NCBI RefSeq assembly: GCF_003987335.1
Contig: NZ_PIPK01000003.1
Coordinates: 227,297-291,296 of the forward strand
Source: Aliidiomarina maris
GTDB taxonomy: Bacteria; Pseudomonadota; Gammaproteobacteria; Enterobacterales; Alteromonadaceae
Direction of reading: 5' to 3'
Length of the DNA stretch: 64,000 nucleotides
Positions within the stretch are counted from its first letter, which is position 1. Each line of letters begins with the position of its first letter. The notes beneath the pieces were generated by a model. The model did not search any database. It was not told the origin of the DNA and saw nothing but the letters and a program-made list of their open reading frames with translations. Position numbers and translations under genes: made by a program. Positions 56,793 to 64,000 of this stretch are shown piece by piece.

Positions 56793-58985
56793 ATGTTCAA
56801 AAGAAGTGTCATCGGCGTTGCTGTCGTAGCAGCATTAACCTTGAGTGCCTGTTCTGAACCGGCCACAGACGCCACCAACCAAGGAAACGCGAGCGTGCAG
56901 CAAGACCAGGCTGAAAACGCACAACACGATCAATTTGCTGCCAGCAACCCGTTTGCTCAGCCTTCTGCGTTACAGTATGAAGCGCCGGATTTCCGCATTA
57001 TTGAAGACAGCCATTTTATGCCAGCATTCGAGCGCGGCATGCAAGAGCACGCAGCTGAGATTCAAGCGATTATCCAAAACCCTGAAGACCCAACGTTTGA
57101 AAACACGATTGTCGCCATGGAGCGCAGTGGTGCGTTATTAACTCGGGTTTCACGCGTATTTTCAAACCTAAGCGGCACCGACAGTAACGAAGAACGTCGC
57201 CGCCTACAGCGCGAACTGTCACCTAAATTATCAGCGCATTCAGACGACATTAACCTGAACCCAGCTTTGTTTGAGCGTGTTGAAGCGATTTACAACCAAC
57301 GTGATGAACTTGATCTTGACGCTGAGTCAGACCGTTTGCTGGAAGTCTATTACAACCGTTTCGTGCGTGCAGGTGCAACCTTAACTGACGAACAGCGCCA
57401 GCAAATCCGTGCGTTGAACGAAGAGCATGCACGCTTGACCACCCAGTTCTCACAAAACCAGTTGGCAATTACCCGTGATATCGCGGTAGTAGTTGATTCG
57501 GAAGAAGAGCTTGATGGTTTGTCTGACAGCCAAATCCGTTCAGCACGCAATGCAGCTCAAGCCGCTGGTCACGAAGGCAAGTACTTGCTCAGCATTACCA
57601 ACACCACACGTCAGCCTATTTTAACCTCACTGAACAACCGTGAATTGCGTCAGCGCGTTTGGGAAGCTTCGGCGTTCCGTGGCACCTCAGGTGAATACGA
57701 CAACCGCCCTATCGTCAGCCGCTTAACCCAAATTCGTGCAGAGCGCGCGCAGCTTCTTGGTTACAGCAACTGGGCTGAGTACCAATTGCAGAACACCATG
57801 GCTGAAACCCCTGACAACGTGCTTGAAATGCTCACCAGCATGGTACCAGCGGTGGTTGAAAATACCCGCGCTGAGCAAGCCAACATTCAGGCGATGATTG
57901 AGCAAGAAGGCGGTGACTACGAAGTTCAGCCGTGGGATTGGGAATTCTACGCAGAAAAAGTACGCCAAGAATTGTATGACATGGACGAAAGCGAAGTGCG
58001 TGAATACTTCGAGTTCAACCGCGTATTACATGACGGCGTGTTCTACACCATGAACCGTTTATACGGCATTACTTTTGAGCGCCGTGAAGACTTACCAGCC
58101 TACCACGAAGACGTTGAAGTGTATGAAGTATTCGACCACGACGGCACCAGCTTAGCGATTTTCTATGCCGACTACTTTGCCCGCGAAGGCAAACGTGGCG
58201 GTGCATGGATGAGCTCGTTTGTTGGTCAATCACACTTACTGGAGCAAAAACCAGTGGTGGTGAATGTGATGAACATTCCTAAAGGCCCAGACGGCGAGCC
58301 TACCCTGATTTCATATGACCATGTCACCACCATGTTCCACGAGCTTGGCCATGGTATCCACGGCATGTTCTCAAACGTCAACTACCCAACCTTAGCCGGT
58401 ACTTCGGTATCACGCGATTTCGTTGAGTTCCCGTCAACGTTTGAAGAAGATTGGGCGGCTTACCCAGACGTATTAGCAAACTATGCTAAGCACTACGAAA
58501 CGGGCGAGCCAATTCCACAAGAATTACTCGACAAAGTGCTTGAGTCGCGCAGCTTTAACCAAGGTTTCGATACCCTTGAGTACATTGCCGCTTCATTCCT
58601 CGACATGGAATGGCACATGTTAAGCGCCGATGCAGGCGAGCAAGACGTTGAAGAATTTGAAGCAGCGGCCCTTGCTAAATACGGTGTCGATTTACCAGCC
58701 GTACCACCGCGTTATAAGTCAACGTACTTCAACCATTCAATTGGTGGCGGCTACTCAGCTGGTTACTACGCGTATATGTGGAGTGAAATCTTGGCGGCTG
58801 ACGCGTTTGCTTATGTGCAAAGCAAAGGTGGCTTAACGCGCGAAAACGGCGATATCTACCGTCGCAATATTTTAGAAGTTGGTAACTCGCGTCCACCAAT
58901 GGACTCATATATTGAGTTCCGTGGCCAAGAGCCAACTACCGACGCGTTACTGATCCGTCGTGGTTTGAAAACTCGCGTTGATTAA
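56793..58985 (+). CDS. M3-family metallopeptidase, lipoprotein (Dcp/oligopeptidase-like)
   Basis: Zinc oligopeptidase. The 730-residue product has lipobox LSAC, a long acidic linker and the helical M3 body. The active site is in VTTMFHELGHGIHGMFSNVN (H near 515 and 519), followed by RDFVEFPSTFEEDWA with the third zinc ligand. Near the end, FNHSIGGGYSAGYYAYMWSE is the conserved substrate segment. Compared with cytoplasmic Dcp, it is exported. A GGAATTATTCC stretch precedes the ATG. Own terminator downstream. Confidence 0.93.
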   Translation: MFKRSVIGVAVVAALTLSACSEPATDATNQGNASVQQDQAENAQHDQFAASNPFAQPSALQYEAPDFRIIEDSHFMPAFERGMQEHAAEIQAIIQNPEDPTFENTIVAMERSGALLTRVSRVFSNLSGTDSNEERRRLQRELSPKLSAHSDDINLNPALFERVEAIYNQRDELDLDAESDRLLEVYYNRFVRAGATLTDEQRQQIRALNEEHARLTTQFSQNQLAITRDIAVVVDSEEELDGLSDSQIRSARNAAQAAGHEGKYLLSITNTTRQPILTSLNNRELRQRVWEASAFRGTSGEYDNRPIVSRLTQIRAERAQLLGYSNWAEYQLQNTMAETPDNVLEMLTSMVPAVVENTRAEQANIQAMIEQEGGDYEVQPWDWEFYAEKVRQELYDMDESEVREYFEFNRVLHDGVFYTMNRLYGITFERREDLPAYHEDVEVYEVFDHDGTSLAIFYADYFAREGKRGGAWMSSFVGQSHLLEQKPVVVNVMNIPKGPDGEPTLISYDHVTTMFHELGHGIHGMFSNVNYPTLAGTSVSRDFVEFPSTFEEDWAAYPDVLANYAKHYETGEPIPQELLDKVLESRSFNQGFDTLEYIAASFLDMEWHMLSADAGEQDVEEFEAAALAKYGVDLPAVPPRYKSTYFNHSIGGGYSAGYYAYMWSEILAADAFAYVQSKGGLTRENGDIYRRNILEVGNSRPPMDSYIEFRGQEPTTDALLIRRGLKTRVD

Positions 58986-59018
58986 GCGCTCAGTACAACA
59001 CGACTTATAGTCATCCAG

Positions 59019-59051
59019 AAGCCTCTACCTAAACCGTAGGGGCTTTTTTTA
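59019..59051 (+). terminator. Terminator after the M3 peptidase gene
   Basis: AAGCCTCTAC pairs with GTAGGGGCTT (one G-T pair) around a 7-base loop, followed by T7. It abuts the stop of the convergent GGDEF-like gene. Confidence 0.85.
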
Positions 59052-59666
59052 TATCTCCCAACTGAGTGCGTGCTTGGATGGTTTTACCGCAGTGTACATA
59101 CGCCACTGGTCGCGCCCTGCGCGCTTGGCTTGATACAGGGTTTCATCCGCTTGCTGGATCAGTTGCCCAAGCGCCAAGTGCGTGCCTTTAAAGTGTGTCG
59201 CTCCCACGCTGGCGGTCACATGAAAGCGCTGACCGGCGTAGAAATATGGCTGTAAGCGCGCCGCATGAATCAACTTGTCGTAGTAATCGGCTAACGCTTC
59301 GGGGCTCACGCCGTACAAACAAATTAAAAACTCTTCGCCACCGATCCGCCCCACTACGTCGGACCCACGTACTAAATCACTCAGCATGCGCCCAAAAGAT
59401 TTAAGCACGTGAGCACCAGCACCATGGCCGAGGTTGAGCAATCCAGGTAGCGCATCGAAGGTGGCTAATTGGCGTAAATCACGCTGCAGTTGATGAATGC
59501 GAAACACCATATTCACCAACTGCCATGTCACCAGCGGGGCGACAATTGCAGTAACCAGAGCAGACAAAGCTAACGCCAAATACCATGACCTCACCGGTAG
59601 TTGCCAAAATCCGAGCGCTTGCAGCGAGGCCATACTCGTAGCTGCCACTATCAGTGAAAGAAGCAC
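59049..59666 (-). pseudogene. Truncated GGDEF (diguanylate cyclase-like) protein
   Basis: A 205-residue product with two N-terminal transmembrane helices and a GGDEF domain. The active loop RIGGEEF and an RGSD inhibitory site are present. The domain start jumps from FDALPGLLN directly to LGHGAGAHVL near residue 78 (about 59432). In the family about 40 residues lie here, including the metal-binding DxDxFKxxND strand. Without them cyclase activity is unlikely, though c-di-GMP binding at RGSD could remain. The GTG start at 59666 overlaps the start of the divergent glycosylase gene, so the true N-terminus may also be lost. Confidence 0.7.
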
Positions 59667-60286
59667 CAGCGGTGCAAGCGCGCTTGCCGAAAGTGGCTTC
59701 CGCGCAGCAACTTGCCGAGCTTGGCGACGACCGTTATTTAGCGACTATCACCAAGTGTGTGTTTCGCGCTGGGTTTGTATGGCGCATAATCGAAGCCAAA
59801 TGGGATGGTTTTGAGGCCGCATTTAGTGGCTTTGTACCGCTGTATTGGCAGCAAGTGCCGCCTGAACGTTTGGAAGACTTAGCCCGCGACGAGCGCATTG
59901 TGCGCAATATGCAAAAAATTGCCACCGTACCACGTAATGCCATGATGATAGTCGATGCCAGTGAAGCCCATGGTAGCTTCGGCCAGTTCTTAGCCAACTG
60001 GCCCGCTGACGATCAAGTCGGCTTGCTGCTATGGCTAAAAAAGCATGGGGCACGATTGGGCGGCGCCAGCGCCCAATATTTTTTGCGCATGGTGGGTTGG
60101 GACGGATTTATTTTATCGCCGGACGTCGTCGCAGCACTGCAAAACCACCAGTTGATGGATGCGACGCCTGGCAGCCAAAAGGCGCTTAAACAGGCCCAAA
60201 GCGTATTTAACCAATGGCATCAGCAAACCCAACTGCCTTACGCCCATTTATCGCGGATTCTTTCGATGTCTATCGACGCCCGCTAA
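59654..60286 (+). CDS. DNA-3-methyladenine glycosylase I family protein, N-terminus probably truncated
   Basis: A 210-residue protein of the Tag/COG2818 family, which removes 3-methyladenine from alkylated DNA. RVFxAGFVW-type segment CVFRAGFVWRIIEAKWDGFE and the domain around RNAMMIVDASEAHGSFGQFL are recognisable. Family members usually have about 20 more residues ahead of the QARLPKVAS-like segment. Here the frame opens with a GTG (59654) without a ribosome site and head-on overlap with the GGDEF-like gene. It may be expressed from an internal start or be inactive. Confidence 0.75.
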   Translation: MKEAPAVQARLPKVASAQQLAELGDDRYLATITKCVFRAGFVWRIIEAKWDGFEAAFSGFVPLYWQQVPPERLEDLARDERIVRNMQKIATVPRNAMMIVDASEAHGSFGQFLANWPADDQVGLLLWLKKHGARLGGASAQYFLRMVGWDGFILSPDVVAALQNHQLMDATPGSQKALKQAQSVFNQWHQQTQLPYAHLSRILSMSIDAR

Positions 60287-60308
60287 TGTTACCCACCGCA
60301 GATACCAG

Positions 60309-61268
60309 TTACACGACGGTGAAACTTAACCACATATATACAATGTAGCCCGCCAATAAGGCCGCCCCTTCCAGGCGGCTTAAGCGTTTACCGGTGAGTA
60401 AGAAGAGTAATGCCACCAGGGTAACCCCTAGCATGACCCATTGATCAAAGCTGATAATGCGCGCCGCCATAGGCAATGGCTGCAGTAGGGCAGAAATACC
60501 GAGGATGCCCAGAATATTAAAAATGTTACTGCCTAAAATATTGCCGATCGCCACATCCGCATGTCGCCTTAGCGCCGCTAGCACTGAAATCGACAATTCC
60601 GGTAAGGATGTGCCCACAGCCACCAGCGACAAACCAATTAACGCTTCCGAGACGCCAAAATGTTGCGCAATGCCGACCGCCCCTGATAGAAGTACCTGGG
60701 AGCCGATAATCAAGCAAGCTAAACCTGCGACAATAAAAAGCACAATATATAAGGTTCGCTGCGGCTTGCGCGTCACTTCAGAAGCCTCCGCAGCATGTAA
60801 CTGTGCGGACGCTAACTCACCTTGCCGTTCGGTGCGATATGCCCAAATTAAATAACTAATCAGCGCGGCAAGTAAGATAAACGCGTCCAGACGATTTAAT
60901 GCGCTACCCCAAGCGAGAACCACCACCAATAACGTGGCAAGCAGCATCATCAGGCCGTCGCGACGCAATGCTTCGGGCTTTGCTGCTAACGGCGTAATGA
61001 GTGCGCATAAGCCAAGTATGAGCAGTAAATTACCAATATTACTGCCAATCACGTTACCCACCGCAATGTCTGGCTGCTGATTAATTGCTGCGTCGATAGA
61101 TACCACAAGTTCAGGTGCTGACGTACCAAAACCCACGATCACCAAGCCCGCTAATAACGCAGAGATACCAAGGCGTTCTGCCGCGCCCAATGCACCTTTA
61201 ATCAGTGCTTCACCACCAAGGGTTAATAACCCAATACCTAAAGCAACACTTAAAACATATATCAGCAT
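60309..61268 (-). CDS. Calcium/sodium antiporter (CaCA family, YrbG-like)
   Basis: Inner-membrane cation exchanger of 319 residues and ten helices with the two inverted alpha-repeats. LAGLVIVGFGTSAPELVVSI and LIGLSLVAVGTSLPELSISV carry the ion-binding GTSxPE motifs. Probably Na+/Ca2+ exchange, fitting a marine organism. It starts 30 bases after the small lipoprotein gene and may share its transcript. Confidence 0.94.
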   Translation of the reverse strand: MLIYVLSVALGIGLLTLGGEALIKGALGAAERLGISALLAGLVIVGFGTSAPELVVSIDAAINQQPDIAVGNVIGSNIGNLLLILGLCALITPLAAKPEALRRDGLMMLLATLLVVVLAWGSALNRLDAFILLAALISYLIWAYRTERQGELASAQLHAAEASEVTRKPQRTLYIVLFIVAGLACLIIGSQVLLSGAVGIAQHFGVSEALIGLSLVAVGTSLPELSISVLAALRRHADVAIGNILGSNIFNILGILGISALLQPLPMAARIISFDQWVMLGVTLVALLFLLTGKRLSRLEGAALLAGYIVYMWLSFTVV

Positions 61269-61298
61269 GAATTTTTATCTTTGTTGTCGACATGGGCC

Positions 61299-61766
61299 TT
61301 ATGCGCGTGGAGCAGGCCGTTTGATCAGTTCGAAAAACACGCCGTCCCATGTCATGTAGCCACGAGTTTCATTCACTTTTATAAAGGTTGTTGCCGGTGT
61401 TTGCCAGTCATTATCACAGCTTACATGCAATAAAGTGACCATAGGGCCTTCAATATCGAGCTGTTCAAAGCGCACGCGGTAAAGGGTATAAAATTCACGT
61501 TGATCGAGCTCTGCCTCGCTATAACTTGGCTGCTCACAGCGCTCGCCTGCATATTCCGCGTAATCGGGGGTGTATAGCACACTTTGTCCCAGCCAATCTT
61601 CAGCTTGTTCTGCACTCATCGCACTCACGGCTGGAAAGCGGGTGTCACTGACTTGCCAGCTTCCTTCGTACCAAGGGGTTGTCGCCGCGCTACACGCGGT
61701 GAGTGCCAATACCGCGGCGCATACACCTAGGCTACGTCGCACTCGTTGAAAAATTTGCTTATCCAT
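61299..61766 (-). CDS. Hypothetical lipoprotein
   Basis: A 155-residue protein with lipobox LTAC and a compact mature domain (YEGSWQVSDTRFPAVSAMSA near the start; two cysteines in ERCEQ and VSCDND). AGGAGC precedes the ATG. The GSWQVSD opening suggests a small lipocalin-like or META-like fold, but no family is certain. Followed by the antiporter gene on the same strand. Confidence 0.7.
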   Translation of the reverse strand: MDKQIFQRVRRSLGVCAAVLALTACSAATTPWYEGSWQVSDTRFPAVSAMSAEQAEDWLGQSVLYTPDYAEYAGERCEQPSYSEAELDQREFYTLYRVRFEQLDIEGPMVTLLHVSCDNDWQTPATTFIKVNETRGYMTWDGVFFELIKRPAPRA

Positions 61767-61800
61767 AAATGCTCCTGGCTAACTTATTGTTGCTCATACA

Positions 61801-61826
61801 AGAAAGCCCGCGAATTTGCGGGCTTC
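61801..61826 (-). terminator. Hairpin terminator after the Ohr gene
   Basis: GAAAGCCCGC / GCGGGCTTC stem around AATTT, 17 bases after the ohr stop. The T tract is interrupted, so termination may be partial. Confidence 0.65.
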
Positions 61827-61842
61827 TAAATCCAACTACGGG

Positions 61843-62274
61843 TTACTCAACAAGATTCAGTTCTACTTCAATATTGTCGCGAGTGGCATTTGAATACGGG
61901 CATACCTTATGCGCGCTATCGACCAACTTTTTGGCGTCATCCTTGCTCATGCCAGGCAACGTGATATCCATTGCTACGGCAATACAAAAGCCTTGTTCAA
62001 TGGGGCCGAAGCTCACGTGAGCATCAATTTTTGCGTCTTTAGGTACTTTGAGGTCCATTTTACCAGCTACTGCTTTCATCGCCCCGAGGAAGCATGCCGA
62101 GTAACCCGCTGCAAACAATTGCTCAGGGTTAGTACCTTGACCGCCATCGCCGCCCATTTCTTTTGGCGTCGATAAGGAAACCTTAAGACGGCCATCGTCA
62201 GACGCTGATTCACCGACACGACCACCTTGGGTAGAGACATGGGCTGTGTATACTTTCTCTTTCAACTTATGCAT
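61843..62274 (-). CDS. ohr: Organic hydroperoxide resistance protein (Ohr/OsmC family)
   Basis: Thiol peroxidase reducing organic hydroperoxides. The 143-residue product has both redox cysteines, in AAGYSACFLGAMKAVAG and VCPYSNATRDNIEVEL. The segment GTNPEQLFAAGYSACF is diagnostic of Ohr. AGGAG precedes the ATG. No MarR-type OhrR regulator is adjacent. Confidence 0.95.
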   Translation of the reverse strand: MHKLKEKVYTAHVSTQGGRVGESASDDGRLKVSLSTPKEMGGDGGQGTNPEQLFAAGYSACFLGAMKAVAGKMDLKVPKDAKIDAHVSFGPIEQGFCIAVAMDITLPGMSKDDAKKLVDSAHKVCPYSNATRDNIEVELNLVE

Positions 62275-62378
62275 TGAGCACTCCTAGTTAAAACAAGTAG
62301 TTAAGACTAGCTTAACCAACACGACCCTTTCAGTTTGGACCCCACATCGCATATGCGCAAGGTGACTTTAAGGTAACT

Positions 62379-63602
62379 TTACGCTTTGCTGTGCGCCAGC
62401 CCTTCAGGCTGCTCGTGACGGTCTAACCACACCGCCAGATAGAAAATACCTAGACCACAGAGCGCCAAACCTGCACCCACTAAGCCACTACTTGACCAAC
62501 TTAACCCAGCGCTAATCGCAAGCCCAGCTAGCCAAGCGCCAATCGCGTTTGCACCATTAAATGCGGCATGGTTGAGCGACGCCGCCATAGTTTGTGCTTC
62601 ACCCGCAACGTCCATCAAACGCGTTTGCAACGAAGGTGCGAGCGCAATACAGGTGCCCATCAAGCCCACAAACAATAGCCCGCTCCAGACATGATTCGCC
62701 GCGAAGAAGAACAAACTTTGCACCACCACGCACCACACCAATGTCAGTGGAATGGCGCGCATCAGGTTAATATCCGCAGCCCGGCCGCCGACTAAGTTAC
62801 CAATAATTGAACCGACGCCAAATACCACCAGTACCAAAGGACCTAAGTGCTCCGGCATACCCGCCTGCTCAGTTAACGTGGGCATGACATAGCTAAATAC
62901 CGCGAACATACCGCCACAACCAATGCACGCCACTGCAACCGTCATTAACACCCGTTGGTTAAGTAGTGCACTGAGCTCTTTAAGCGGGCTTGCACCCGCT
63001 TGCTTCGGTTGGGTAGGCACCCAAAGATAAATCAGCGCACTGGTGAGTAATGCAATTACGCCGACTCCAGCAAATGCAACTTGCCAACCATATACACCAC
63101 CGGCCCATGTGCCTAATGGCGCGCCAATCAATATCGCAACTGCCAGACCAAGCATCACCCGCGACACCGCCTGTGCCCTCTGGTCATGGGGCACCGCCGC
63201 AGCGGCCACCAACGCAGCCACACCAAAATAAGCGCCATGAGGCAAACCCGCGATAAACCGCAGCGCCACAAATGACCAAAAGTCAGGCGCCATTGCGCTG
63301 GCCAAATTACCGAATGCAAACACCAACATGAGGACAATTAAGAGCAGGCGCTTTGGCACTTTGGCGGCAAACGCGGAAATTAACGGTGCCCCCACCACAA
63401 CCCCTAGCGCATAGCTACTAATGGCATACCCCACCTGCGGCACACTGACAGCAAGATCAGTGGCGACATTGTTCATCAGCCCCATAATCACAAATTCGCT
63501 GGTGCCAATACCGAAACCACCTAATGCTAAGGCAAATTCAGCTAAACGTGGGTGACGAGGCGTTGGTGTGGGTATAGGTTTGGGGCTGGGGTTCGACTGC
63601 AT
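62379..63602 (-). CDS. MFS transporter (DHA1 / AraJ-PbuE-like)
   Basis: A 407-residue, 12-helix major facilitator. A proline-rich N-terminal tail precedes LALGGFGIGTSEFVIMGLMN, which is typical of arabinose-efflux/chloramphenicol-resistance type exporters. The motif-A region is VPKRLLLI, and LRFIAGLPHGAYFGVAALVA follows. ATG at 63602 with AAGGAA is preferred over a start 14 codons upstream. Substrate unknown, probably a drug or sugar-like compound. Confidence 0.92.
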   Translation of the reverse strand: MQSNPSPKPIPTPTPRHPRLAEFALALGGFGIGTSEFVIMGLMNNVATDLAVSVPQVGYAISSYALGVVVGAPLISAFAAKVPKRLLLIVLMLVFAFGNLASAMAPDFWSFVALRFIAGLPHGAYFGVAALVAAAAVPHDQRAQAVSRVMLGLAVAILIGAPLGTWAGGVYGWQVAFAGVGVIALLTSALIYLWVPTQPKQAGASPLKELSALLNQRVLMTVAVACIGCGGMFAVFSYVMPTLTEQAGMPEHLGPLVLVVFGVGSIIGNLVGGRAADINLMRAIPLTLVWCVVVQSLFFFAANHVWSGLLFVGLMGTCIALAPSLQTRLMDVAGEAQTMAASLNHAAFNGANAIGAWLAGLAISAGLSWSSSGLVGAGLALCGLGIFYLAVWLDRHEQPEGLAHSKA

Positions 63603-63736
63603 TCGAATTCCTTGACTACACGTAAAGTACTGTGTTTGAAACAACGCATTGAAAGCGCGTGTATTCTAACAAAGCGCAGGCAGGCCGTGTGTTAATTAAA
63701 TGCGAATTCGAGGTTAAATTTTGGCGCTATTCACAA

Positions 63737-63889
63737 TCAACCAAATTGTTGGTTAATCGCTTCACTCAGTTCAGCCGACGGGTCGCCGCCCTCGCCCACC
63801 GGCGCCATCACCTGCCAAAATAGCTCGTGGTTGTCATTACGCGCCCATGAGGCGTTCGGTTCAAAAGGCTTGGGTGACTGCTCCCCGCC
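63737..63889 (-). pseudogene. Superoxide dismutase fragment
   Basis: About 50 codons between two stops read [20 protein letters not shown] and on through [19 protein letters not shown] before TGA. This matches the internal region of Mn/Fe superoxide dismutase around the second metal-binding His (family form NHxLFWxxMxP). No start codon, no N-terminal half and no C-terminal half (DxWEHAY region) is present. Remnant of a deleted sodA/sodB gene. Confidence 0.6.
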
Positions 63890-63896
63890 CTAAGCG

Positions 63897-64000
63897 CTAA
63901 TGCGCCACGGGCGAGGCTTCCAACTTCTCAGGCAGCAACTGGTACGTGACCAGATTGACGCTTGCCTCCATTGGCAGAGACCGACAGACCTGCGGCCTTT
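63897..64000 (-). CDS. C-terminal end of an unidentified protein (runs off the right edge)
   Basis: One minus-strand frame is open from the window edge to a TAG at 63897 and ends EASVNLVTYQLLPEKLEASP followed by VAH. It looks like a protein C-terminus but is too short (33 residues) to name. Another frame also remains open for part of the stretch. Confidence 0.3.
   Translation of the reverse strand, partial: RPQVCRSLPMEASVNLVTYQLLPEKLEASPVAH

Overview
The window looks like chromosomal DNA of a marine gammaproteobacterium, most likely Alteromonadales and probably Idiomarinaceae. This is inferred from the divergent ispB / rplU-rpmA-obgE and mdh / argR arrangements, near 50% GC, and many exported metallopeptidases (M3, M13 and a large zinc-dependent family). 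No tRNA, rRNA, insertion sequence or prophage was recognised.

Layout. 1-14.2 kb: housekeeping genes (obgE, rpmA, rplU, ispB, mdh, argR, acnB), a 1523-residue sensor with GGDEF and EAL domains, a degenerate DyP-peroxidase-like protein and an exported orphan protein. 14.4-19.4 kb: a surface-polysaccharide cluster of galE and four glycosyltransferases, two of them GT4 paralogues at its outer ends. 19.5-25.2 kb: a LysR regulator divergent from an RND efflux adaptor/permease pair. 25.27-37.0 kb: a complete type I-F CRISPR-Cas locus, with cas1, cas2-3, csy1, csy2, csy3 and csy4 in one leftward operon followed by an AT-rich leader and one array of 53 repeats and 52 spacers. 37.2-44 kb: a membrane glycerophosphodiesterase, an AbgT transporter and what looks like an eroded Cus/Czc-type metal-efflux operon. 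44.2-64 kb: exported peptidases, an Nramp-like transporter, ribA, a Fur-box-controlled TonB receptor, small envelope proteins, a c-di-GMP-family remnant, a 3-methyladenine glycosylase, a Ca2+/Na+ antiporter, an Ohr-type peroxidase and an MFS transporter. The window ends in a superoxide dismutase fragment.

Two themes stand out. The CRISPR-Cas locus looks intact and recently active: two neighbouring spacers appear to overlap on one target from opposite strands, the leader carries a large nested inverted repeat, and an unexplained open frame sits between cas2-3 and csy1. The right half also contains several genes that seem to have lost internal pieces (CusA-like pump, its adaptor, an esterase, a GGDEF protein with its divergent neighbour, SOD), which suggests ongoing deletion or a sequence-quality problem. 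All family assignments are from reading the translated sequence and remembered family features; no database search was run.
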